From contig JAAURU010000065.1 of the NCBI GenBank assembly GCA_012032075.1, forward strand, positions 1 through 11,993: a stretch of 11,993 nucleotides of DNA, read 5' to 3'. Positions 1 through 9,910 of this stretch are shown here, in pieces (positions within the stretch are counted from its first letter, which is position 1; the number at the start of each line of letters is the position of its first letter). Under the pieces are notes generated by a model, which saw only the letters and a program-made list of their open reading frames with translations, ran no database searches and was not told where the DNA came from. Both the position numbers and the translations under genes were made by a program. The DNA is from Flavobacterium sp. Its GTDB lineage: Bacteria > Bacteroidota > Bacteroidia > Flavobacteriales > Flavobacteriaceae.

Positions 1-1004
1 GACCTGTACGACCTGAACGGTGTGTATAGGTTTCAATTTCGTCTGGTAATTGATAATTGATTACGTGAGTAATGTTGTCTACGTCAATTCCACGAGCTGC
101 AACGTCAGTCGCAACAAGCATTTGAATTTGTCTTCCACGGAAGGATTTCATTACACCATCTCTTTGCGCTTGAGATAAATCTCCATGCAATGCTGCAGCA
201 CTGTATCCATCTTCTATTAATTTCTCCGCAACAGCTTGTGTATCGCGTTTCGTTCTACAAAAAATTACCGAGAAAATATCTGGATTCGCATCTGCTAATC
301 TTTTTAAAGCGGAATAGCGATCTCGAGCATTTACTAAGTAAAATTCGTGAGATACATTTTCATTACCTGAATTTTTATGTCCAACAGTAATTTCTAATGG
401 TTTTCTCATGAAATCTTTTGCAATACGAGCAACTTCTTGTGGCATCGTTGCAGAAAATAACCATGTACTTTTCTCTTTTGGTGTATCTGATAAAATTGCT
501 GTAATGTCTTCATAGAATCCCATGTTTAACATTTCATCTGCTTCATCAAGCACACAATAATCAATGTTTTTAATGTTAACCAATATTACGGTTAATCATG
601 TCTTGCATTCTACCTGGTGTAGCTACAATAATTTGCGCCCCTCTTCTTATTTGATTAGCCTGTTCTGTAATACTAGCACCACCATATATGGCAACAGTAT
701 TAATTCCTTTAACGTACTTCGAGTACAACTTGATTTCATTTGTAATTTGAAGACATAATTCTCTTGTAGGCGATAAGATTAAAGCTTGAGTATTTTTATT
801 CTCAGCATCAATCTTTTGAATAAGTGGAAAACCAAACGCTGCAGTCTTCCCAGTTCCTGTTTGGGCCAACGCTACAATGTCTGTGTCTTTTTCCAATAAT
901 AGGGGAATCGCTTTCTCCTGTACTTCCGATGGACTTTCATATCCAAGATCCTTAATCGCAAGCAGAAGCGATTCATTTAGACCTAATTGTTCAAATTTAT
1001 TCAT
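1..1004 (-). CDS. DEAD-box RNA helicase, 3' partial, one apparent frameshift
   Basis: An ATP-dependent cytoplasmic RNA helicase of the DeaD/CsdA/RhlE group, acting in ribosome assembly and RNA turnover. About 334 residues are visible before the left edge. Motifs in order: Q motif (F4 to Q29), motif I AQTGTGKT (47-54), PTREL (79-83), GG (108-109), TPGR (129-132), DEAD (153-156), SAT (184-186), then in the second RecA domain VATDVAARGID and HRSGRTG at the edge. The reading frame breaks near base 580: the plus strand reads gttaaccaat, and removing one C restores continuous helicase sequence through motif II. As written, the first part stops just before DEAD, at base 576. The C-terminal tail that would separate DeaD from RhlE lies outside the window, so no symbol is given. 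It has its own promoter 21 bases upstream and is transcribed in the same direction as rdgB. Confidence 0.95.
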
Positions 1005-1024
1005 AAAATATTTTAAATTGGGTG

Positions 1025-1032
1025 CAAAGGTA
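1025..1032 (-). promoter_or_regulatory. Bacteroidota -7 promoter element for the DEAD-box helicase
   Basis: The minus strand reads TACCTTTG, an exact match to the Bacteroidota -7 consensus TAnnTTTG. It lies 20 bases upstream of the helicase ATG, within the 153-base gap after rdgB. The upstream -33 box is not clear. It implies a short leader of roughly 15 bases and transcription independent of rdgB. Confidence 0.55.
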
Positions 1033-1157
1033 GTTTTAATTAATTGGATAAACTAATTTGTTTGCTATTGATTTTCAAATGGTTGTGTTTGTTATTTTTG
1101 GAACTATTCTTAAAAACCAACTTTAATTGAAAAAATGTTGTTAAAAGTAGTGCTTTA

Positions 1158-1740
1158 TTAGATTATTTCTTTTTGTAAAAAATGAATTAATTGCTTTACT
1201 GCTTTTGCTCTGTGACTATATTTGGCTTTTTCTTTCATTGTTAACTGGGCAAAAAGTTTTATCTAACTCTTTTGGTTGAAATATTGGGTCATACCCAAAA
1301 CCTTGATTGCCTTTTTTTTCTTCTATGATAATACCTTCTGCAATTCCTGTAAAAAGTTGTTGATTTCCATCTATATTTAACGCAATAACTGTTTTAAATT
1401 GAGCCGTTCTTTCTGTATTTCCTTTTAATTTTGATAAAAGCTTATTCATATTGTCCTTGGCATCCTTTTGTTCTCCAGCATATCTAGCGGAATAAACTCC
1501 TGGTTCACCATTTAAAGCGCTAACTTCTAGTCCGGTATCATCTGCAAAGCAATTATAACCATATTTTTCGGTTACATGATTTGCTTTTATAATAGCATTT
1601 CCTTCAATTGTGGTTGCAGTTTCTGGAATATCTTCAAAACAACCTATATCTTCTAAACTCAAAATAGTTATAGACGAAGGTAATAATTGTTGAATTTCCT
1701 TTATTTTATTTTTGTTATTTGAAGCAAATACTAGTTTCAT
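1158..1740 (-). CDS. rdgB: RdgB/HAM1 non-canonical purine NTP pyrophosphatase, apparent frameshift
   Basis: Hydrolyses ITP, dITP and XTP to the monophosphate plus pyrophosphate, keeping deaminated purines out of DNA and RNA; cytoplasmic. Family signatures are the N-terminal SNNKNKIKEI (7-16), FADDTGLEV with the acidic pair D67-D68, GEPGVYSARYAG (78-89) and GYDPIF (149-154). The frame is lost at a run of five A on the plus strand (1251-1255). With four A, it continues through TFAQLTMKEKAKYSHRAKA, supplying the family's C-terminal SHR (175-177), and ends at TAA, base 1158. The repaired length of 193 residues is normal for the family; as written the protein would stop at 1216 and lose SHR. The ATG directly follows the stop of the acyltransferase gene (TAAATG), so the two are probably translationally coupled. 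Confidence 0.93.
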
Positions 1741-2614
1741 TTAGTCTTCTTTTTTATGTTTCCAGCGTTTATGTGTCCATAAATAATATTCAGGAGCTTC
1801 ATAAATTTGAGCTTCTAGTTTTCGAATAAAAGCTTCAGAAATTTCAAAGTTAGGAATTGATTTAGCATCTTCTGTCATTAATTCAATTGTTCCTTCATAA
1901 TAACCTCTTTTAATTTTTTCTGTTTTTAAGAATACTACATTCATGTCTAATCTTTTGGCTAATAATTCTGCCCCAACATGAATAGGTGTTTCAATTCCCA
2001 TAAATGTGTACCAATGAGCCTTTGTAGAGGATTTAGGAGATTGATCACTCGCAAAACCCCAAATGCCTAATATTCCATTTTTATGATTGTATTCTGCAAC
2101 CGAAATTGTATCTTTTGTAGTGATTAGAATTGCTTTAAATTTAGATCGAATATCGTGCACCAATTTGTCAAAATATTTATTGGCAATTTTTTATAAATTC
2201 CATAGCCATTGTAATTGATATAATAGTTCATTGATACAACCCATTCATAACTAGCATAATGTCCGCAAAGTAAAGCAATACTTTTTCCTTTTTTTTCTAA
2301 ATCTAATATTAAATCGAGGTTTGTAAATTTATATCTTTTTTCAATTTCAGTCTTAGAAATGGTCATAGTTTTAATCATTTCTAAAAACATATCACACATG
2401 TGAGCATAAAATTTACGTTCTACTTTTAATCGCTCTTTATCTGATAGATGTGGCAAAGCCAAAGCTAAATTTTCTCTAACGACTTTTTTTCGATAGCCAA
2501 TAACGTGATAGACTAAAAAATAGACAAAATCGGAAAAATATAAAGTAATCGAAATGGAAGTATAGCTATTAAGTATAATATAGGATACAATAAAAGATAG
2601 ACGATTAATTGCAT
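1741..2614 (-). CDS. LpxL/HtrB-like lysophospholipid acyltransferase, two apparent frameshifts
   Basis: Probable membrane-associated acyltransferase of the LpxL/HtrB (lipid A late acyltransferase) group, transferring an acyl chain to a lipid A precursor or related lipid at the inner membrane. The reconstructed protein is 291 residues from the ATG at 2614. It has a hydrophobic N-terminal anchor (about 3-40), then YRKKVVRENL (41-50), typical of the family, and the catalytic HxxxxE in GHYASYEW (H119, E124). Two homopolymer shifts break it. Five T on the minus strand near 2534 should be six, to read YIFSDFVYF. Six A at 2187-2192 should be seven, to read YKKIANKYFDKL. With both repaired it is a single continuous ORF. 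The exact lipid substrate cannot be told from sequence. It is first in a tight pair with rdgB and divergent from the rhomboid gene. Confidence 0.88.
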
Positions 2615-2627
2615 AATGTTTTTTTTA

Positions 2628-2635
2628 CAAATATA
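2628..2635 (-). promoter_or_regulatory. Bacteroidota -7 promoter element for the acyltransferase-rdgB pair
   Basis: The minus strand reads TATATTTG, matching TAnnTTTG, 13 bases upstream of the acyltransferase ATG in the 83-base divergent gap. The -33 region is only T-rich with no clear TTG. The leader would be very short. Confidence 0.45.
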
Positions 2636-2697
2636 CTTTTTTAAAATAATAAGAAAATACCTAAAGTATTATTAAATTTACATAAAAATAAAAATTA

Positions 2698-3331
2698 ATG
2701 GATATAGTTTTAATTGCAATAATAGGAATCACAGCTTTTAGTAAGCTTTAAAGGTTTTAATGATTATGATTTTTTTAGGAAGTACGAATTTCATGTTGGT
2801 AGTGTAAGAGCAGGAGAACAAATTAGGATGATAACATCTGGGTTTCTTCATTTAGATATTATGCATTTAGCTTTTAATATGATTACACTTTTCTTTTTTG
2901 CACCATATGTAATTGCAATAATTGGTAATATTTATTTTTTATATGTTTATTTTGGTAGTATGATTGCAGGAAGTTTACTTACTTTATATTTACATAAGGA
3001 TGACTATTCTTACAGGGCAATTGGAGCATCAGGAGCGGTAATGGGAATTATTTATTCTTCAATATTATTAGATATAAATCAGCAGATGTATTTTTATGGT
3101 TTTATACCTGGTTATATATTTGGAATAGGATATTTATTGTATTCTATATATGGAATGAAGGCTAAAAGTGATAATATTGGTCATACAGCTCATTTTGGAG
3201 GAGCAATAGGTGGTTATGTAATTACCTTAATAAAAGAACCCTCTTTATTTAGAACAAATTTAGAAATGGTTGGTTTACTCATGATCCCTATGTTAGTATT
3301 AATTTACATGCATAAAACTAACAAATTGTAA
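2698..3331 (+). CDS. Rhomboid-family intramembrane serine protease, apparent frameshift
   Basis: Integral inner-membrane serine protease that cleaves transmembrane helices of other proteins. The reconstructed length is 210 residues with about six hydrophobic segments. The expected active-site pieces are present: HLAFN in an early helix (H56 to N60, the oxyanion-hole HxxxN), the nucleophile in GASG (S111) and the catalytic histidine in AHFGG (H165), followed by a GxxxG-like GGAIGG. A run of four T at 2736-2739 breaks the frame. With three T, the ATG at 2698 reads through TALVSFKGFNDYDFF into the long ORF, giving the usual N-terminal helix. Without repair, only a 167-residue form from 2828 remains, which lacks helix 1. 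It is probably co-transcribed with the SIMPL gene 32 bases downstream. The substrate is unknown. Confidence 0.9.
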
Positions 3332-3363
3332 TATTTTAAAACAAACAACTTAAACGAACAAAA

Positions 3364-4038
3364 ATGAAAACAATAATTTTAATACTAACATTAATGACAT
3401 CAATAACACAAGCACAAGAAAACAAATTGATTCCCCAAGTTACAGTTTCTGGTGAAGGAAAAATAAAAGTGACTCCAGATGAAGCTTTAATAACAGTAGG
3501 TGTAGAAAATTCAGGTAAAGATGCAGTAGAAGTGAAAAAAAAGAATGATGAAACCATTGATGTAGTTATTAAGATTATAAAAAAGAATGGTATTCCTTTA
3601 ACCGATTTTCAATCGCAACGAATTTCATTATTTAAAAATTATGATTTTGAAACTAAGAAGAGTAATTATATGGCAAACCAGTCTATAGTGATTCATTTAA
3701 AAAATTTAAGTAAATATGAATCATTAATGGTTGATTTAGTGAATAGTGGTGTAAACCAAATTCAGGGAGTTCAATTTAAAACATCAAAAATAGACCAATA
3801 CGAAACCGAAGCACGTAAAAAAGCAGTCTTACAAGCTAAAAAGAAAGCAGAAGATTATGTGATTACCTTAGATAAGAAACTGGGGAAAGCTATTTTAGTT
3901 TCAGATACATCCCAAAGTAATTATCCACAACCTATGTATGCTAATATGATGGTAAAAGAAATGGATACAGGTTCAGTGAATGAAACATTAGCTATAGGTG
4001 AAATTGAAGTAGTTGCAAATGTTTCAATTACATTTTAA
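3364..4038 (+). CDS. Secreted SIMPL-domain (DUF541) protein
   Basis: A 224-residue SIMPL-domain protein (signalling molecule associated with mouse pelle-like kinase; DUF541). An N-terminal signal peptide (about 1-19, ending TQAQ) predicts export to the periplasm or outer surface. The mature part shows family hallmarks: VTVSGEGKIKVTPDEALI near the start, a lysine-rich helix around 145-160 (EARKKAVLQAKKKAEDY) and a C-terminal strand ending in VVANVSITF. Bacterial members form oligomeric periplasmic or outer-membrane assemblies of uncertain function. This is the only flavobacterial gene in the window without a frameshift. The leader (AAACAAACAACTTAAACG) is A-rich with no Shine-Dalgarno, as usual in Bacteroidota. 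It follows the rhomboid gene by 32 bases and is closed by the hairpin at 4063-4093. Confidence 0.9.
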   Translation: MKTIILILTLMTSITQAQENKLIPQVTVSGEGKIKVTPDEALITVGVENSGKDAVEVKKKNDETIDVVIKIIKKNGIPLTDFQSQRISLFKNYDFETKKSNYMANQSIVIHLKNLSKYESLMVDLVNSGVNQIQGVQFKTSKIDQYETEARKKAVLQAKKKAEDYVITLDKKLGKAILVSDTSQSNYPQPMYANMMVKEMDTGSVNETLAIGEIEVVANVSITF

Positions 4039-4062
4039 TTGAGTAAATATTTTATAGTTACA

Positions 4063-4093
4063 AAAAAGCACCAAAATGAGTATGGTGCTTTTT
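4063..4093. terminator. Bidirectional intrinsic terminator between convergent genes
   Basis: AAAAAGCACCA (4063-4073) pairs perfectly with TGGTGCTTTTT (4083-4093) around a nine-base loop. A T tract follows the stem on either strand. It lies 25 bases after the SIMPL stop and 25 bases beyond the stop of the minus-strand PL14-like gene, so it can serve both. Confidence 0.85.
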
Positions 4094-4117
4094 GTATAGT
4101 TTTAAAAAGGAAATTAC

Positions 4118-5559
4118 TTACTCAATAATTAATTTTTTAGTATGGGATTTACCCTCAAATTCTAATAAAACAATATATAATCCTTTTTCTAGATGATTCA
4201 AATCAATATTTTTATTAAAAACAGGATTATCATTTTGTAAAGTAGTTTGATATACTTCTTTGCCTAAAATATCATTCAATGTAATTTTTACATTTTCAGT
4301 TGTGTTTAATTTTATGGTAACTAAACCATTTGAAGGATTTGGATAAAGGGTTATTTCATTTGCTTTTTCGAAATTATCCGAAGAAAGTGTGTTATAATTA
4401 CCCCATTCATTTATTCTTTGAGTAGAAACTCTAAATTCATCAAACCAAGCAAAAGTATCTTGAGTAGGAGCATAATCAGTTAAATTTGTACCTCCTAAAA
4501 TGCAGATAATAATATGGTATTAATAGTGATGTTTTCTCTTGTTGTTCCAGCAGGTCTGTAATTGTTAAATACTGATGCATTAATTGATTCGTAATTGGCA
4601 CCATCAACCCAACCTTCAAATAGTCCATCGTTCATTCCTGGTGTTTCAAACTTATAATGTAATTCAATATTATGCCATCCAGGAGAACCTAAATAAGGTT
4701 GGTAACGTAAATCACAAATATCACTACTAGTTGTAGGAACTGCTACTGGACCCCAAAAACGTGTATCATTATCAGCAGAAAATGAATTATCTGGTAATTC
4801 CATATAAAATTGGATAGCACCACCATTTCTCCACATTATACGTCCTTTCCATCTATCTTGTGTTGAATTTACTGTAGAACCACCTAAACTAGGCAATTTT
4901 CCACCACATTTATTGAATTCAAAATTATCACTAAATTTAACCCAATAGGATAAATATAAATCTTCTGATTGAAAATTATTGGTATTAAAAGTTCCTGCTA
5001 AATCAATACGAGTATCAACACCAGAATCGGCTGTTTTCAATTTACCTTGTGGAAATCTTACTTTTAAAGATACTCCACCTTGATCTCTACTTACATTATA
5101 ATCTACAGAAGCTCTATCAGTATCTGGTGTGCCTTCATAAAACCCACTGGTGTAGGCAAGTGAAAAATCATTTTTCATCTCGTTCTTAGTGTATGTTGGA
5201 CCAGGTCTTAAATGATCAAAACTAATGTGAAATACATCTGTTGCTAATAAAGGATCAGGTTGCATAGTAATAATTATTCCACTTGTAGAAGTAGCTATGT
5301 AATTTGGTATGGTTGCATATTTTAAAGCAGCTACTTTTAAAACTGTTGCAGTTGTTCCTGGTATAGAAAATGCACCATTAACATCCGTTTTAGTATAAAT
5401 TGATGTATTGTTTGAATGCGCTATCAATGCATACTTAACAGGTTGTCCAGAAGTATTTCTTACCATTCCAGTTAGGTTTTGAGCTTGTGTTGAAACGGTA
5501 AAACACACTAACAAAAATACAAATAAATTAGTTATTTTTTTTGTAGATAATTGATACAT
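4118..5559 (-). CDS. Secreted PL14-like polysaccharide lyase with T9SS sorting domain, apparent frameshift
   Basis: Reconstructed as 480 residues: signal peptide (1-27, ending STQAQ); a carboxypeptidase-regulatory-like beta domain (about 28-105, LTGMVRNTSGQPVKYALI); a concanavalin-type domain (about 110-380) resembling polysaccharide lyase family 14, with LSYWVKFSDNFEF, KLPSLGG, GRIMWRNGGAIQFY and GLFEGWVDG; and a type A T9SS sorting domain (about 403-480, YPNPSNG to KKLIIE). PL14 members cleave alginate or glucuronan by beta-elimination; the substrate here is not fixed by sequence. The frame breaks at an AAAA run (4497-4500): one more base gives SAFLGGTNLTDY and joins the sorting domain, while as written the protein loses it. 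I chose the ATG at 5559 because it starts a clean signal peptide; an in-frame ATG at 5601 would add 14 residues and lies next to the promoter. It is monocistronic, between two terminators. Confidence 0.78.
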
Positions 5560-5589
5560 AATTATAGTCTTTGGGATTAATTTAGAGTG

Positions 5590-5620
5590 TAAATATAACA
5601 ATCATATTACTAATTTACAA
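5590..5620 (-). promoter_or_regulatory. Probable promoter of the PL14-like gene
   Basis: On the minus strand TTG (5620-5618) is followed after 20 bases by TATATTTA (5597-5590), close to the Bacteroidota TTG-N19-21-TAnnTTTG pattern. The ATG at 5559 lies 30 bases further on. One mismatch in the last position of the -7 box. Confidence 0.4.
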
Positions 5621-5718
5621 TCGATTGCACATTTTTTTTACTTTAAACTTATTTGTAAAACCATATGAACATTTTTTTTAAAATATTGAAAATTAATTTT
5701 ACACTTAATATTAAAACA

Positions 5719-5752
5719 AAACCACTATACTATTTTGAAAATATAGTGGTTT
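5719..5752. terminator. Intrinsic terminator downstream of the three-gene cassette operon
   Basis: AAACCACTATA (5719-5729) pairs with TATAGTGGTTT (5742-5752), an 11-bp perfect stem with a 12-base loop. On the minus strand the stem is followed by TGTTTTAA. It sits 72 bases after the stop of the lipoprotein gene and upstream of the PL14-like promoter, separating the two transcription units. Confidence 0.7.
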
Positions 5753-5824
5753 AATACTTTTTTAAATTTTTATTCTAATATGTGAAATTATGATTCCACA
5801 ATAATTTTAAGTTAATTCAAACGA

Positions 5825-7332
5825 TCAATTTGTACAAACAGTGATAGTTTTACAATATTCAACATAACTTGTTCCAGTGCTATAACGAACTCCCACACAA
5901 ATTTCTCCGTTACCTCTTGTAGGAACAACAGTTGCAGAATAGCCATTTGAATTTACCGTTAAACTTTGTTTAGCACCTCTAAAAAACCAATTGTAGCTAG
6001 TTGCATTTGCTCTTTGTTGTGGGCTTAATTCATAAGTTAAAGATTGTAAAGGTCTTCCACATGAAGGACCGGATATAGGACCACTTGTTGGAGGAGGAGT
6101 TACCACACCATTAATTTTAATCGTTATTGCAGTTGAAGTTGCTGTTTTATTGCACTCACTGTAAGCTTTAGCAGTAAATGAATGAGTGCCAACATTTAAT
6201 GAAGAAGAACTGAAATTATATGGGGTAGAAGTATCTGTTCCTACCAAAGAAGTACCATCATAAAATTCAACTTTTGTAATAGTTACAGCTGAAGTAGCAC
6301 TTGAAGTAATAGTAACATTTTGTCCCTGATTGTAGTTCATATTGTTTGCTGGACTTACAATGCTTACAACAGGATTAGCAACACCAGTACAAGGACTAGT
6401 TGTAGTACTATTTGTTACATATCTGTTCCAAAAATTAGTAACACTACTTGCACTTGTAGTTTCAAAAATCCAAAGTTTTCAACACAGTCTGAAAAATCAA
6501 CACCACCACTAGGAATTGTTGAATAGCTTGCATTAAAACCACTTGCAGAGATTATATCTTTGGCAGTTTTCCAAAAATCTTTTGCTTTTGCATTTTGAGA
6601 ATTGATAGCATTATTTAAAAATGAAGTAGAACTTGATTTGTAATTTGGTGTGTCAGGACCTCTATTTGGACCAGTTCCAGAATCTTGATTTCCATCATCA
6701 ATTGGTTGATAAGTAGTTTTTTGTTTTACATAAGTTAAATCTGATGAATTTGTATGGTCTTCATTCCATTTACTATGTTGAACTACAATTACATTGGATT
6801 TAATTAATGATTCACTTATTCCATCGGCAATAAGTTTTGCTACCCATAATTTTGTAAAACTAGATTGTCCAGCTTCTTGAACCCAAGATTTACCACCACT
6901 TTGAAGAATATTTTTAACTATTCCATGTACTTTATTTACAGAGACAGTTTTATTAGCATTTGCATCTGTCCATTTTGTGTTTTCAGCACCAAAAACTTTA
7001 TTATATAACGTTCTTGCTTGAATAAAAGTACCAGATTGATTGCCATAAGCACCTTGTACAGCGAAATAATTTACACCACTTAAATCGGAATGATTTAACA
7101 TACAGCCTAAAGCGGCTACCGAATGAATATCATCAGCATCTGGTTTACCATCAAATTGAGCAATTAAAATATCTTTCGATTTATTAAATGTTAATGATGC
7201 TGTTCTTTCATTTGAAATGTTTGAGTTAATTGAATTCTCATCACTTTCAAGATTTTCTTTTTCACAACCTACTGTTGCTAATAATGATGCCAATAAAATA
7301 GCATGTCTAAAATTTCTTTTTAGTTTTTTCAT
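5825..7332 (-). CDS. Surface lipoprotein with acidic DxxxDxDD domain plus Ig/PKD-like cassette, apparent frameshift
   Basis: Reconstructed as 502 residues. The N-terminus is a lipoprotein signal with lipobox LATVGC (C23), followed by the acidic stretch EKENLESDEN, which resembles the Bacteroidota lipoprotein export signal for the outer face. Residues about 50-290 form a domain I do not firmly recognise. It opens with FDGKPDADD (D61, D65, D67, D68), reminiscent of the metal-binding aspartates of nucleoside-hydrolase-like proteins, and contains VIVVQHSKWNEDHT. Then come an Ig-like domain and a PKD-like domain (SCG, EICVGV, EYCKTITVC), ending at a TGA. Unlike its two neighbours it has no T9SS sorting tail. 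A shift at AAA (6472-6474) splits the ORF; one more base gives VENFWIFETTSASS and a continuous frame. Last gene of the operon, 29 bases after the ulvan-lyase-like gene. Substrate unknown. Confidence 0.8.
5834..6394 (-). repeat. Ig/PKD-like cassette, copy 1 (lipoprotein)
   Basis: Encodes PCTG-linker, Ig-like domain (VTITKVEFYDGTSLVGTD) and PKD-like domain (GPSCG to EYCKTITVC). The PKD-like part differs from copy 3 at only about nine of 76 residues, and the last ~30 residues are identical. The duplication is also plain at the DNA level. Confidence 0.9.
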
Positions 7333-7337
7333 AATTT

Positions 7338-7360
7338 CTGTTTGTTTAACCTGTTTGTTT
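7338..7360 (+). repeat. Short direct repeat in the leader of the lipoprotein gene
   Basis: CTGTTTGTTT occurs at 7338-7347 and 7351-7360, filling most of the 29-base gap between two genes. On the coding (minus) strand it is an AAACAAACAG leader, like a short version of the tetranucleotide tract upstream of the next gene. Confidence 0.7.
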
Positions 7361-7361
7361 G

Positions 7362-9909
7362 TTATTCTATAATCAATTTTGAAGATTCAACTTTACTCTC
7401 ATAGAATAAATTTAAAAAGTATATTCCTTTTTCAACTTTACTTAAATCTATGTCTTTTCTGAAGGTTTCATTATCATTTTTAAATGTAAAATCAAATATT
7501 TGATGTCCTAATATATCAGTAATAAAAATTGATACATCAGTTTTTGATTTTAGTTCAATATTAAAAATACCATCTTTGCTAGGATTCGGGTAAATAGTAA
7601 GAGCACCTTCTTGACTGGTTCTTGTAGCACAATTTGTAATTGTTTTGCAATATTGCACGTAACTTGTACCTGTACTATAGCGAACACCTACACAAATTTC
7701 ACCTTCTCCTCTTGTAGGAACTACAGTTGCAGTATAGCCATTGGAAGCAGTTGTTAAGCTTTCTTTTGATCCTCTAAAAAACCAATTGTAACTAGTTGCA
7801 TTTGCTCTTTGTTGTGGGCTTAACTCAAAAGTTAAGGCTTGCATTGCGTTTCCACATGAAGGACCAGTAATAGGGGCATCACTAGGAGGAGTTACAACTG
7901 TATTTATTATAACTGTTCTTACACCAGATAGTGTAATCTTGTTACAATCACTATATGCTTTTGCTGTAAAGTTATGAGTTCCAAGTGAAAGAGTAGAAGA
8001 AGAAAAAGAATATGGACTAGAAGTATCTGTTCCTACTAATGCTGTACCATCATAAAATTCTACCTTAGTAATGTTTACACTTGACGAAGCAGTAGCATTT
8101 ATAGTTACATTTTGCCCTTGATTAAAAGTTGCATTATTGGTTGGGCTAGTAATATTTACTATAGGATTAGTTACACCCGTGCAAGGATTCGTTGTACTAT
8201 TTACAATAACAGTTCTTGTTTCTTCTGTAGATAAACTATCTTGACCTTCTTCAAATGCTCTTGCAGCTATAGTATAAGTACCTGCTGTTGTAGGTGTCCA
8301 GTTTACACTATATGGAGCAGAAGTATCACCTTGATAGTAGCTTCCATTAATCTTAAAGTTTACTCTTGAAATAGAACCATTATCAGTAGCTGAAGCAGTT
8401 AAAGCTATTGTTTCACCTAGTGTATATTCTTGATTATTTACAGAAGGATTTGTTAAAGAAATCGTAGGAGGTGTATTTATTGGAGAATTTATTCCTAAAT
8501 CATAAATTTGTAAATAAATAGGTTGTGCACTTCCTGTTTTACTTTCCATTAAGTAGAAGTATAGTTTGCCACTATTTATATAAACATTTCCATGTCTAAA
8601 ATTTTTGCTAGAGCTAGGTGCTGTATAGACATTAGTCCAGTTATTTGTACCACCAATTGCTTTTTCTACAAAAAACTTTTCCATTTTTTAAACCAATTAA
8701 GTACACCACATTATTATAAGTGTATAAATTTCCTCCAGGGAAATTAGTTGATGTAATAAAATTAGTTGTACCTGCTTTTTTATAAGTATGAACATTTTTA
8801 TTTTGTCCACCACCAGAAACTGATGTAACTAAATGAACATCTCCTCTTTCGGTAACTGTCCAATCTGCTCCACTATTAATATTCACCGAATTTGCTCCAT
8901 TTGCCGTTACTTGATCACCTGGCTCAGAAACTTTAATTCTGTCTGGATTAATAAGTGGAAGTGAAAATCCAGAACCAGTATGGTCTTTCCATTGATTTAG
9001 TCCATTAGAATCATCAGAATAAGCATAATAAAAACCATTATTATTTGTGTATTTATCAGTATTGTTATTAGATCTTATGTGAAATGCAATTCTCATTTTA
9101 CCACTTTCAAACTTTATATCACCATACAACCCCCAATTGTATGATATACCATTATTTTTTGCATTTAAAACGTTAAACTGTGTGAAATTTGACCACGAAG
9201 TACCATTATATTTACAAAATTTGTAAGCTCCATTGTTATTCCCCCCTTCTCTTATCCACATAAATAGTTCACCATTTGTATTTGTAAAAAAATTAGGATA
9301 GGTAAGTGATTTATAATTTACACCAGCTTTCATAGATAAATGTTTGTAGTTACCACTACTACTGTTTACAAATTGACTGAGTGTAAAGTTAGCATCGCTT
9401 ACTGTTGCTGCATTAGCTTTAGAATAGCTATATCTAAAATAGTCATTGGCTAAACTTCCATTCGAAGGTCTAGTTTCACTGTAAGAGTGCATATCATAAA
9501 GCATATGAATTGTTCCGTTAATGGGACAAATTCCTACAGCAATGGTATTGTGAGACTCTCCTAAATGTGGAGTGTTTTGGAAACCATTATGTTGATGAGG
9601 GAATTCTATAGTTTTTAACACTCCTGTGCTTTTATTATACCTTGAAAGCATTACATGTCTATCGTTTTCTCCACCTCTATACCAAGTTAGAAAAACAAAA
9701 CCATTATATTCTTTAATACAATCTCCATGTGGAGTAATTCTACTTCCAAAAACGAAGTCATATTTAGAACCATTTGATGCATTTTGCCCAACTTTTGAAC
9801 CATCAAAAAATAAACCTAAGTCCGAAATTTTAATTTCACTTTCTAACCTTACTTGAGCTACAATAGAGTTTACAAGTATAAGTAAACTCATAAAAAAGAC
9901 CTTTTTCAT
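7362..9909 (-). CDS. BNR-type beta-propeller, probable ulvan-lyase-like enzyme with T9SS sorting domain, apparent frameshift
   Basis: Reconstructed as 848 residues: signal peptide (about 1-18); a BNR_4-type beta-propeller (about 25-475) with GDCIKEYNGFVFLTWYRGG, GESHNTIAVGICP and IHMLYDMHSYSE; an Ig-like domain (479-573, PPTISLTNP onward); the shared Ig (575-674) and PKD-like (680-760) cassette; and a type A T9SS sorting domain (772-848, YPNPSKDG to KLIIE). The propeller with its SHNTI and DMHS histidines resembles polysaccharide lyase families PL24/PL25, which cut ulvan by beta-elimination; that assignment is from memory of the family and other BNR lyases are possible. The ORF is split at six A on the plus strand (8670-8675). 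With five, NGKVFVEKAIGGTNNW is continuous. Secretion to the cell surface or medium through T9SS is predicted. It lies between the truncated gene upstream (31 bases) and the lipoprotein gene (29 bases). Confidence 0.8.
7629..8186 (-). repeat. Ig/PKD-like cassette, copy 2 (ulvan-lyase-like protein)
   Basis: Same order of PCTG-linker, Ig-like domain (VNITKVEFYDGTALVGTD) and PKD-like domain (GPSCG to QYCKTITNC). It is the most divergent of the three in the PKD-like part (for example GEGEICVGV for GNGEICVGV and YVQYC for YVEYC) and continues into a T9SS tail through CATRTSQE. Confidence 0.9.
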
Positions 9910-9910
9910 T

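Noticed and set aside
190..390. Plus-strand ORF of 66 codons
   Set aside because: It lies wholly inside the repaired DEAD-box helicase on the opposite strand and has no protein character. The same holds for 564-758, 3336-3557, 6320-6526, 9626-9856 and 11252-11440.
576..590. Programmed frameshifting or recoding in the DEAD-box helicase
   Set aside because: There is no slippery heptamer with pseudoknot, and eight other single-base shifts of the same kind occur in unrelated genes, so sequencing error explains it better.
2673..2680. TAAATTTA as a promoter for the rhomboid gene
   Set aside because: It departs from TAnnTTTG and there is no TTG at the right distance upstream; in such AT-rich DNA this match is not informative.
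5753..5824. A lost T9SS sorting tail after the lipoprotein gene, hidden by a frameshift
   Set aside because: None of the three minus-strand frames after the TGA encodes a YPNP-type tail. The lipobox already explains surface localisation.
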